A stretch of 7,432 bases of DNA from Patescibacteria group bacterium. Lineage in GTDB: Bacteria > Patescibacteriota > Minisyncoccia > JAHIHE01. The notes below the pieces were generated by a model, which was not told where the DNA came from, ran no database searches, and was given only the letters and a program-made list of their open reading frames with translations. The DNA is taken from positions 1 through 7,432 of the forward strand of contig JAHIHE010000163.1 of assembly GCA_018899995.1 (NCBI GenBank), in the 5' to 3' direction. The position numbers were made by a program, and so were the translations under genes. Below, piece by piece: positions 1-5,997 of the stretch (within the stretch, counting starts at the first letter, position 1; the number at the start of each line of letters is the position of its first letter).

Positions 1-438
1 CATACTTCGAAGGAAGGTAAAAAGTACTTAACCAGCCTGCCTGTAATACTGGAAGCAGTTTTCACAGATCCTTCTTTCAGGCTTTTTATGACGCATGCCT
101 CCCCTCATAGTATGACAGAATATTTAGACAGCAGAGAAAAAATAGAGCATGCATTTAAAGATTCAAGAGCAGATGTTGTGATTTTCGGGCATACTCACAA
201 GCCCAGAATTGAGAAGATAGGAAATGCGATTTATATAAATCCAGGAAGTGTGGGAGAGCCAAGAGACGGCAATGCAGACGCAAGCTATGCAATACTCGAT
301 ACACAGACCATGGAAGCTAAGATTGAAAGAATTGCATATGATGTTAATACTGTGGCAGACAGGATTATGAAGCATAAACTTCCTGAAGAAATTGCCAGTA
401 TATTCAGAACTGGAAAGGTCCCGTGGGAGGATGTATGA
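1..438 (+). CDS. Calcineurin-like metallophosphoesterase, 3' part (5' end outside window)
   Basis: The reading frame is open from base 1 to the TGA at 436-438 (145 residues), so the ATG at 88 is most likely internal and the true start lies upstream. The C-terminal half of a YfcE/MJ0936/ApaH-like metallophosphoesterase is visible: MTHASP (bases 88-105), the metal-binding GHTHKP motif (bases 187-204), and NPGSVGEPRDG followed by ASYAILD (from base 238), typical of this family. The N-terminal metal-binding motifs (SDxHGN type) would lie outside the window. These enzymes use two metal ions to hydrolyse phosphodiesters or phosphomonoesters. The stop overlaps the phnG start in an ATGA, so the gene is probably cotranscribed and translationally coupled with the C-P lyase genes. 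Inference: it acts on a phosphoribosyl intermediate of phosphonate breakdown, perhaps replacing PhnP. Family assignment is firm; substrate is unknown. Confidence 0.88.
   Translation, partial: HTSKEGKKYLTSLPVILEAVFTDPSFRLFMTHASPHSMTEYLDSREKIEHAFKDSRADVVIFGHTHKPRIEKIGNAIYINPGSVGEPRDGNADASYAILDTQTMEAKIERIAYDVNTVADRIMKHKLPEEIASIFRTGKVPWEDV
425..430 (+). promoter_or_regulatory. Ribosome binding site of phnG
   Basis: GGGAGG lies 4 nt upstream of the ATG at 435. It decides the start: a GTG at 423 in the same frame would place the Shine-Dalgarno sequence inside the coding region and add an unconvincing MGGC prefix, and the ATG at 431 is in another frame. Confidence 0.6.
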
Positions 439-854
439 CCCGGGCTGAGTATTTTGAGATCATTGCGCAGAGCAGTGAAAAAGTGCTTGTGCCTCTGGCT
501 GAGAAAATCCTTCAAATCTCAAGTATGATAATAAAGAAAAAGCCAGAGAAGGGCATGCTCATGCTTCAGACAAGGGACGGGGCAGCCGATACACTGTTTA
601 ATCTGGGGGAGATTCTTGTCACCGAATGCATGGTGGAGCTTGATGGTGTTGAAGGTTATATGATGATGCCCGGAAATGTTCCAGAAAAAGCCATTGCGGG
701 AGCTGTTATTGAGGCAGCACTTGCAGGAGGACATAATTTATCTGAGGAAATAAAGGCAACTCTTGCGCAGGAGAAAAAGAGAGTTAATAAAGAGAAGGCA
801 AAAGAGGTTTTTGACGTGGAAAAAACTGCTGTAAGATTTGAGATAATGGACTGA
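435..854 (+). CDS. phnG: PhnG, C-P lyase core complex subunit
   Basis: This 139-residue protein is slightly shorter than the roughly 150 residues of E. coli PhnG. PhnG belongs to the soluble PhnGHIJ core complex and supports PhnI in coupling phosphonate to ATP-derived ribose. The family signature is clear in the middle of the protein: FNLGEILVTECMVEL, then a Gly-Tyr, then EKAIAGAVIEAAL. The start at 435 follows a GGGAGG site and shares four bases with the stop of the upstream phosphoesterase. The C-terminal tail is rich in Lys and Glu (EKKRVNKEKAKEVF), as expected for a surface helix. The downstream phnH starts 4 nt after the stop. The identification rests on motif recognition plus the syntenic phnGHIJKLM order and is secure. 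Confidence 0.93.
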   Translation: MTRAEYFEIIAQSSEKVLVPLAEKILQISSMIIKKKPEKGMLMLQTRDGAADTLFNLGEILVTECMVELDGVEGYMMMPGNVPEKAIAGAVIEAALAGGHNLSEEIKATLAQEKKRVNKEKAKEVFDVEKTAVRFEIMD

Positions 855-858
855 TAAA

Positions 859-1455
859 ATGAATGAATTTGATAATATATTCGATTCACAGAAGACTTTT
901 AGAAAACTGCTTGAAGCATTCAGTTTTCCGGGAAGAATAATCAGCTTGGAAGCTATCAGTGCGACAGAAGGTTTAGAGTTCCTGTACCCGATATTTATGA
1001 CACTTTTTGATCATGAGACCTGCTTCTATCTCTACTGCGTAGATGAAACAAAGATAGGTAGAATCTCAAATTATATAGGACAGAAAACAGGCAGCAAAAT
1101 AAGGGACGTTGGTGATTCAGATTTTATTGTTCTTCTTAACGAGCCAACTCCTGAGTTAATAAAGAAAATAAAAACTGGAGATATTGAGTATCCGGAGGAT
1201 GGTGCAACGGTGATCAGTTATGTAAAAAATATTACAAATAACAGCACTGGAGGAATTGGGCTTGTGCTCTCAGGACCTGGAATCAAAGAAGAGACTTACA
1301 TCGCGGTGGATGGGCTGAGTGAGGTTTTCTTCAGAACTGTAAATGAGCATCAAGATTACCCGTGCGGAGTGGATATTATCTTCGTGGACTCTGAGGGAAG
1401 GCTTGCCGTCATTCCTCGCTCTGTGAAAATGGAGGTGAAGGCATGGGGTTTGTAA
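859..1455 (+). CDS. phnH: PhnH, C-P lyase core complex subunit
   Basis: The protein has 198 residues (E. coli PhnH about 194). PhnH is a core-complex subunit with a fold related to PLP-dependent transferases but without the cofactor; it binds at the PhnJ periphery, and in the structural work on the complex its site overlaps that of PhnK. Recognisable blocks are an N-terminal QKTFRKLLEAFSFPGRI, the mid-protein YPEDGATVI, LSGPGI, and the C-terminal YPCGVDIIFVD and AVIPRSVKMEV, all close counterparts of E. coli segments. The start at 859 lies 4 nt after the phnG stop. No strong Shine-Dalgarno site is seen, so its translation probably depends on coupling to phnG. The last 13 bases overlap phnI. 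The N-terminal third is the least similar part. Confidence 0.93.
   Translation: MNEFDNIFDSQKTFRKLLEAFSFPGRIISLEAISATEGLEFLYPIFMTLFDHETCFYLYCVDETKIGRISNYIGQKTGSKIRDVGDSDFIVLLNEPTPELIKKIKTGDIEYPEDGATVISYVKNITNNSTGGIGLVLSGPGIKEETYIAVDGLSEVFFRTVNEHQDYPCGVDIIFVDSEGRLAVIPRSVKMEVKAWGL
1431..1438 (+). promoter_or_regulatory. Ribosome binding site of phnI
   Basis: GGAGGTGA is a near-perfect complement to a 16S rRNA 3' end, 4 nt before the ATG at 1443. It lies inside the 3' end of phnH, so phnI can be initiated independently while phnH is still being translated. Confidence 0.7.
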
Positions 1456-2510
1456 GTGTGAAGGCTGGATGGGATGCAGTTGAAAATGCGGAAAAGCTGG
1501 TGGAGCAAAGACGAATAGGGCACGATGCACCTCTTCTGACACTTCCCCAGATAAAAACCCAACTCAGGGGAGCAGTGGATAAGGTAATGAGTGAGGGCAG
1601 CCTGTATGATGAGGAACTCGCAGCTCTTGCTATAAAACAGGCTCAGGGGGATCTAATTGAAGCATCTTTTCTCCTCAGAGCGTATAAGACAACTCTTGAG
1701 AGAAAGGGCTATTCTCAGCCAATATTAGGGAAGGAGATGAGGGTATTAAGGAGAATCTCCTCCACTTTTAAGGATGTTCCGGGCGGACAGATTCTTGGAG
1801 AGTCTTTAGATTATTCCTTGCGGCTGCTGAACTTCAACTTAATGGAAGAAAAGAAAACCGAAACTGAAGATATAGAGGATAATCAGGAAAAGGATACATT
1901 ACGAGAATTCTCTTATCCCAAGGTTTCTGAAATTCTCAGAAAAGAAGGAATTGTTGTGACTGAAAAGAAGGAAGAATTTTCTTTCGACATAACAAGAGAA
2001 TCCATAGTATTTCCTGCACCGAGAAGCGCCATACTCCAGAGCCTTGCAAGAGGCGAGGAAGGAGCAATGCTTTGCCTGGCATACAGTTCTCTCCGTGGCT
2101 ATGGCCCTGTTCATCCTACAATTGCTGAACTTAGAAGAGGTTATTTGCCTGTCAGAATAAAACATCCCATCACAGGAGAGACTGTTAAGATAGGAGAGAT
2201 AAGAGCGACAGAATGCGAGGCAGTAGTTCCTGAGTATAGAGAGAAGCAGATATTTGGATTAGGATACGGGCTGGTGCTTGGGTACAACGAAAGAAAAGCA
2301 ATCTCTATGGCAGTACTTGATAAAACTCTCCAGAGCACAGAACATAAATCGCCCTCCGAAGATGAGGAATTTGTGCTTTATCACATTGATGGGATTGATT
2401 CAAGTGGTTTTGTGGAGCATCTCAAGCTTCCCCACTACATATTCTTTCAATCGGATCTTGATAGGCTCAGAAAAATACAGGAAAAAAGTGATACTTATGC
2501 TAAAAAATGA
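1443..2510 (+). CDS. phnI: PhnI, C-P lyase nucleosidase/phosphonate transferase subunit
   Basis: At 355 residues this matches E. coli PhnI (354) almost exactly. PhnI, with PhnG, PhnH and PhnL, displaces adenine from ATP to give ribose 1-phosphonate 5-triphosphate; alone, the E. coli protein acts as a purine ribonucleosidase. Conserved blocks appear in order: an N-terminal VKAGWDAVENAEKL, then ELAALAIKQAQGD followed by FLLRAYKTTL, then RRISSTFKDVPGGQILG, later LARGEEG followed by LAYSSLRGYG, ATECE, GYGLVLGYNERKA, DEEFVLYHID and finally HLKLPHY. A charged linker (roughly residues 138-152, rich in Glu, Lys and Asp) sits where the E. coli protein also has a variable region. It overlaps phnH by 13 nt and phnJ by 14 nt. 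No key block is missing. Confidence 0.96.
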   Translation: MGFVSVKAGWDAVENAEKLVEQRRIGHDAPLLTLPQIKTQLRGAVDKVMSEGSLYDEELAALAIKQAQGDLIEASFLLRAYKTTLERKGYSQPILGKEMRVLRRISSTFKDVPGGQILGESLDYSLRLLNFNLMEEKKTETEDIEDNQEKDTLREFSYPKVSEILRKEGIVVTEKKEEFSFDITRESIVFPAPRSAILQSLARGEEGAMLCLAYSSLRGYGPVHPTIAELRRGYLPVRIKHPITGETVKIGEIRATECEAVVPEYREKQIFGLGYGLVLGYNERKAISMAVLDKTLQSTEHKSPSEDEEFVLYHIDGIDSSGFVEHLKLPHYIFFQSDLDRLRKIQEKSDTYAKK

Positions 2511-3357
2511 GATAAATCAGAGCCATTACAATTTTGCTTTTCTCGATGAGAATACTAAGCGGGAAGTAAGGAGAAAGATACTGAAAGCTATCTCAATTCC
2601 CGGGCACCAGATACCTTTTGCATCAAGGGAGATCCCTCTTGCCAAAGGTTTTGGCACTGGTGGGATACAGATTACCCTTTCTCTTCTGGGTAGAGAGGAT
2701 ATTCTGAAAGTCATCGACCAGGGAAGTGACGATAGTGTAAATGCAATTAACATAAAACGTCTTGTTAAAAAAACCTGCAATATAGAGATTACAGAGGATG
2801 CGAAGCAGGCATCCATCATACAGAGCAGGCACAGGATACCTGAAGAAAAACTTGAGAATCATCAAATTTTGGTGCTTCAGGTACCCTTTCCTGAGCCGCT
2901 ACGTAGGGTTGAGAGTGAAGAAAAAAAGACAAGAAGAATGCACGCTGAAATGGATTATTCACGGATGTGGCTGTATCTCTATGAAGATCTCATAAAACAC
3001 GGTGAGATTACCATAGGTGCACGCTATCCTGTCATGGTAAACGGGAGATATCTCATGGATACAACGCCTATACCGAGATGGGACATTCCGAATTTGAACT
3101 ATTCTGAAAACCTCACACTTTTCGGCGCGGGAAGAGAAAAGCGGATATACGCAGTTCCTCCATATACCGAGGTTTTGCCCCTTGAATTTAAAGATCACGC
3201 TTTTCGAGTTGAGGATTTCTCCGGCAAATCCTGTGAAAAATGTGGTGCATCGAATACTTTTTTTGACGAGATAATCGTTGATGAGAGCGGAGCAAGGCGG
3301 TATGTGTGCTCTGATACAGGATTCTGCAAAAAAAGGAGAGAATATAATGTTGCTTGA
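2497..3357 (+). CDS. phnJ: PhnJ, radical-SAM C-P lyase
   Basis: PhnJ is the catalytic enzyme that cleaves the C-P bond of ribose 1-phosphonate 5-phosphate with SAM and an iron-sulfur cluster, yielding an alkane and 5-phosphoribosyl 1,2-cyclic phosphate. The frame extends upstream, but the ATG at 2497 gives 286 residues (E. coli 281) and aligns from the N-terminus (HYNFAFLDENTKRE). The cluster cysteines C246, C249, C271 and C277 have the exact C-x2-C-x21-C-x5-C spacing of E. coli C241/C244/C266/C272. G36 in AISIPGHQ corresponds to the catalytic glycine G32, and C277 to the proposed thiyl residue C272. Other blocks are GFGTGGIQ, KVIDQGSDD, QSRHRIPEE, PFPEPLR and FGAGREKRIYAVPP. A GTGAT at 2488-2492 may serve as its ribosome binding site. 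All catalytic residues are intact, so an active enzyme is expected. Confidence 0.97.
   Translation: MLKNEINQSHYNFAFLDENTKREVRRKILKAISIPGHQIPFASREIPLAKGFGTGGIQITLSLLGREDILKVIDQGSDDSVNAINIKRLVKKTCNIEITEDAKQASIIQSRHRIPEEKLENHQILVLQVPFPEPLRRVESEEKKTRRMHAEMDYSRMWLYLYEDLIKHGEITIGARYPVMVNGRYLMDTTPIPRWDIPNLNYSENLTLFGAGREKRIYAVPPYTEVLPLEFKDHAFRVEDFSGKSCEKCGASNTFFDEIIVDESGARRYVCSDTGFCKKRREYNVA
3334..3340 (+). promoter_or_regulatory. Ribosome binding site of phnK
   Basis: AGGAGAG lies 6 nt before the ATG at 3347, within the 3' end of phnJ. It supports 3347 rather than an upstream in-frame ATG (for example at 3278) that would add 23 residues translated from phnJ sequence. Confidence 0.6.
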
Positions 3358-4165
3358 AGTAAAAGCCCTGACTAAAATATATTCGAAAAATGATACATGC
3401 AAGCATGATTTTGAGAAAGGAAATGTCTGCGTGAAATGCGGCAGCGTAGCTGCAGTGAAAGATGTGAGCTTTAGACTTGATGAGGGGGAGGTTTTGAGCA
3501 TCGTAGGTGAGAGTGGCTCTGGAAAAAGCACATTGCTCAAGATTCTTTACTTTGATATTGAACCAACAAGAGGAGAAACTTACCTTTCAAGCTTTGAAGG
3601 TGGAAAAAGGAACCTATTTAGTGTAGACTCAAAAAGAAAAAGAGAGCTTCGAAATTTCAATATGGGCATGGTTTACCAGAATCCTGAAGACGGCATAAAA
3701 CCAGGTATAAGCGCAAGTGGCAATGTGGCCGATAAACTTTTGGCCGCAAACTGGAGGGACTTCGGCAGGATAAAAAATAGAAGTTTAGAGTTGCTTTCGA
3801 AGACCGAGATACCTGAGCAGAGATTCTATGACTTAACAAAAAATTTCAGCGGTGGGATGAAGCAGCGGGTGCAGATATCAAAAGCAATGGCAAACAATCC
3901 GGAACTTCTTCTCCTGGATGAACCGACAACAGGGCTTGATGTATCTGTTCAGGCACGGCTTCTTGACATGATACGCAGCATCCAGCAGGAACTGGGAATA
4001 GCAACAATCATGGTTACTCACGATTTTGGCGTTGCAAAGACCTTAGCTGATCGCATCATGGTCATGTGCGGGGGAGTTGTAGTGGAATCAGGTCTGGCAG
4101 ACCAGATTCTGGAAGATCCACAGCATGAATACACTCAACTGCTCATTAACTCTATACTGGGGTGA
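3347..4165 (+). CDS. phnK: PhnK, ABC-type ATPase of the C-P lyase complex, with Cys/His insert
   Basis: This 272-residue ABC ATPase is longer than E. coli PhnK (252). It has no transporter partner here: PhnK is known to dock on the C-P lyase core at PhnJ and, with PhnL, to drive remodelling by ATP hydrolysis. Walker A is GESGSGKST (residues 54-62), the signature is FSGGMKQR, Walker B is LLLLDEP, the D-loop is GLD, and the switch histidine is in VTHDFG. PhnK-specific segments match E. coli well (QNPEDG...SASGNVADKLLA; DVSVQARLLDMI; VVESGL; EYTQLL). The extra length is mainly an N-terminal insert before Walker A holding C18-x-H20-x7-C28-x2-C31, which looks like a small metal-binding knuckle and is absent in E. 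coli. It overlaps phnJ by 11 nt, and phnL follows after 3 nt. Confidence 0.95.
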   Translation: MLLEVKALTKIYSKNDTCKHDFEKGNVCVKCGSVAAVKDVSFRLDEGEVLSIVGESGSGKSTLLKILYFDIEPTRGETYLSSFEGGKRNLFSVDSKRKRELRNFNMGMVYQNPEDGIKPGISASGNVADKLLAANWRDFGRIKNRSLELLSKTEIPEQRFYDLTKNFSGGMKQRVQISKAMANNPELLLLDEPTTGLDVSVQARLLDMIRSIQQELGIATIMVTHDFGVAKTLADRIMVMCGGVVVESGLADQILEDPQHEYTQLLINSILG

Positions 4166-4166
4166 T
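4159..4166 (+). promoter_or_regulatory. Ribosome binding site of phnL
   Basis: GGGGTGAT spans the phnK stop and ends 2 nt before the ATG at 4169. The GGTGAT core complements the usual 16S rRNA tail and resembles sites common in euryarchaea; the same core recurs before pstS. Confidence 0.5.
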
Positions 4167-4168
4167 TT

Positions 4169-4879
4169 ATGGTCCTCGAAATAAAAGATCTGAGAAAAAC
4201 CTTTACGATGCACGCTATCGGGAAGCAACTAACTGCTTTGAACGGAGTGAGCTTTTCAGCAAATGAGGGGGAGTTCATAGGAATTATGGGGAAGAGCGGT
4301 TCTGGAAAGAGCACGCTTTTGAAGTGCATATATAGAACCTGCTTGCCGACAGCAGGTAGCATAATATATCACAATATAGATTTAACAAAGGCAAAGGACA
4401 ATGAGATTATTGCTCTCAGACGAAAAGAAATTGGGTATGTTTCCCAGTTTTTGCGCGTTATTCCAAGAGTTACTACCGTGGATGTGGTGGCTGAGCCTTT
4501 AATCTGGAAAGGATACACAAGAGAAAAAGCAAGAGATGAGGCGTCATATCTACTAAGGAAGCTTGAGATAAAGGAGGAACTCTTAAATGCCTATCCCACA
4601 ACTTTCAGCGGCGGAGAGAAGCAGCGGGTGAACCTGGCAAGAGCTATCATATCAAGACCTTCACTGTTATTGCTGGATGAGCCCACCTCAGCCCTTGATG
4701 CCGAATCAAGTAAAAAGGTAGTGGAGATGATGCTTAAACTCAAACAGGAGGGCACCACAATACTTGGAACTTTCCACAACACAGAGATACTGAAAAAAAC
4801 TTCTGACAGGATTTTTTTCATGAAAAACGGCTGCATCGAAAAAACAGGTAAAACCCATGAAATTCTGGAGATGATATAA
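4169..4879 (+). CDS. phnL: PhnL, second ABC-type ATPase of the C-P lyase complex
   Basis: The protein has 236 residues (E. coli PhnL 226). It pairs with PhnK as the second half of the dual ABC module and is also needed with PhnG, PhnH and PhnI for the phosphonate-nucleotide coupling step. Visible motifs are Walker A GKSGSGKST (residues 41-49), followed by LLKCIYRTCLPTAGSI, which is close to the PhnL pattern; the signature FSGGEKQRVNLARAI; Walker B LLLLDEPTSALD; and the switch histidine in GTFHN, close to the GIFHD of bacterial PhnL. No membrane segment is present, consistent with a soluble ATPase. The stop TAA overlaps the phnM ATG by one base. It could be mistaken for a LolD/MacB-type exporter ATPase on motifs alone, but position and the Walker A flank support PhnL. 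Confidence 0.92.
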   Translation: MVLEIKDLRKTFTMHAIGKQLTALNGVSFSANEGEFIGIMGKSGSGKSTLLKCIYRTCLPTAGSIIYHNIDLTKAKDNEIIALRRKEIGYVSQFLRVIPRVTTVDVVAEPLIWKGYTREKARDEASYLLRKLEIKEELLNAYPTTFSGGEKQRVNLARAIISRPSLLLLDEPTSALDAESSKKVVEMMLKLKQEGTTILGTFHNTEILKKTSDRIFFMKNGCIEKTGKTHEILEMI

Positions 4880-5997
4880 TGAACATAACAAATGCAAGAA
4901 TAGTTACACCACATGGTATAATAGAAAATGGGAGTGTAATTATAGAGAATGGAAGAATAAAAGAGGTGACAGAGAGAAGGGTTGATGGATTGGATACAAA
5001 AGGCATGTTCCTCTTGCCCGGACTTGTAGATCTCCACGGAGATGATCTTGAGAAAGAAATATTTCCCAGGGGTAAGGCTTTTCCAATAGATCTTGCACTT
5101 CATAACACCGATTTGAGGATGGCTGCTTCTGGAATCACAACAAAACTCCATGCCATAGCTTTCTATGAGAACGAACTTAAGAACCGCTCAATGAAAGTCT
5201 CAAGGAACATTCTCATCAGCCTGAAAAAAGGTCATTTCCTGGTTAAGCATCTTGTACATGCCAGATGTGAACTTACGAACGAGGAGTCTGTTAATGAAGT
5301 GAATCATCTTATAGAAGATGAACTCGTAAAGCTCGTTTCGGTGATGGTACATGCACCTGGTTTAAAGCAATTCAGGGATGAGAAGAGCTTTAACGAAGTG
5401 TATTCCAGTATTTTCAAATTCTCAGAAAGCGAGCTTAAAGAGATTGGAACAAAGAAGCTGGAGAGCATTCCGTTAATAGAGGAGAGACTGAAAAGGATAG
5501 TGGGAAAGGCACTATCTCATGGAATAGTTGTTGCATCTCACGATGATGACTGTGAAGATGATGTAAAGCGCCACTTTGAACTTGGCATAAGACTTTCAGA
5601 GTTTCCTGTTAACATTGAAGCTGCAAGGAAAGCGAAAGAACTGGGTATGTTTGTGAGCATGGGTGCTCCAAATGTGGTGCGGGGTACATCGCATACCGGC
5701 AACCTTGGCGCTCTCGATGCGCTGGAAAAAAACGCCGTTGACATTTTGTGCTCCGATTATTATCCCTCGTCTATGCTTGCATCTATATTTATTCTGGGAC
5801 AAAACGGAATCGGAATAGTACAAGCATGCAATCTGGTATCCCTGAACCCCGCACGTTTCTTGGGAATGGACATAGAGATTGGCAGCATAGAAACGGGAAA
5901 AAGAGCAGACATAATACTTGTAAATTGTGACTCCGGTTTCCCGCGGGTGATAAAAACAATTGTAGGGGGTAAGGAGGTTCTCTCTCTTCATGAATAG
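4879..5997 (+). CDS. phnM: PhnM, ribose 1-phosphonate 5-triphosphate diphosphatase (divergent)
   Basis: A 372-residue metal-dependent amidohydrolase (E. coli PhnM 378). It removes pyrophosphate from ribose 1-phosphonate 5-triphosphate to give the PhnJ substrate. Residues 1-50 form the usual N-terminal beta-sandwich strand pattern. Metal site candidates are H53 and D55 in LVDLHGDDLEKEIFPR, H158 in MVHAPG, H221 with D222-D224 in VASHDDD, and the late aspartate in CSDYYP. MGAPNVVRGTSHTGN is a clear PhnM hallmark (E. coli has MGAPNIVRGGSHSGN), and GKRADIILV closes the domain. Differences from E. coli, compared from memory, are TTKLHAI for TTVLDAV, VKHLVHARCEL for AEHRLHLRCEL, and VMVHAPGLKQF for LMDHSPGQRQF. 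GGAG at 4867-4870 is its likely ribosome site. It overlaps phnL by 1 nt and the next gene by 8 nt. Confidence 0.93.
   Translation: MNITNARIVTPHGIIENGSVIIENGRIKEVTERRVDGLDTKGMFLLPGLVDLHGDDLEKEIFPRGKAFPIDLALHNTDLRMAASGITTKLHAIAFYENELKNRSMKVSRNILISLKKGHFLVKHLVHARCELTNEESVNEVNHLIEDELVKLVSVMVHAPGLKQFRDEKSFNEVYSSIFKFSESELKEIGTKKLESIPLIEERLKRIVGKALSHGIVVASHDDDCEDDVKRHFELGIRLSEFPVNIEAARKAKELGMFVSMGAPNVVRGTSHTGNLGALDALEKNAVDILCSDYYPSSMLASIFILGQNGIGIVQACNLVSLNPARFLGMDIEIGSIETGKRADIILVNCDSGFPRVIKTIVGGKEVLSLHE
5971..5978 (+). promoter_or_regulatory. Ribosome binding site of the TIM-barrel gene
   Basis: AAGGAGGT, a strong Shine-Dalgarno sequence, lies 11 nt before the ATG at 5990 and inside the 3' end of phnM. 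It supports this start and independent initiation within the operon. Confidence 0.6.

Noticed and set aside
2278..2496. Upstream extension of the phnJ reading frame (start at 2278)
   Set aside because: This part is translated from inside phnI in another frame; the protein only resembles PhnJ from the ATG at 2497, which also gives the family's length.
3278..3346. Upstream extension of the phnK reading frame (start at 3278)
   Set aside because: It overlaps the conserved cysteine-containing C-terminus of phnJ, and a better ribosome site precedes the ATG at 3347.
2959..3540. Antisense frame of 193 residues opposite phnJ/phnK
   Set aside because: It mirrors the conserved phnJ C-terminus and phnK Walker A region; no domain or start signals support it.
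4169..4879. Reading PhnK/PhnL as ATPases of an import or export system
   Set aside because: No permease or binding protein lies between phnI and phnM, and both proteins match the soluble C-P lyase ATPases in motif and position.
4591..5151. Long antisense frame of 186 residues opposite phnL/phnM
   Set aside because: It lies opposite the conserved signature and Walker B region of phnL, is Cys/Phe/Ser-rich and shows no recognisable domain; it is a shadow frame.
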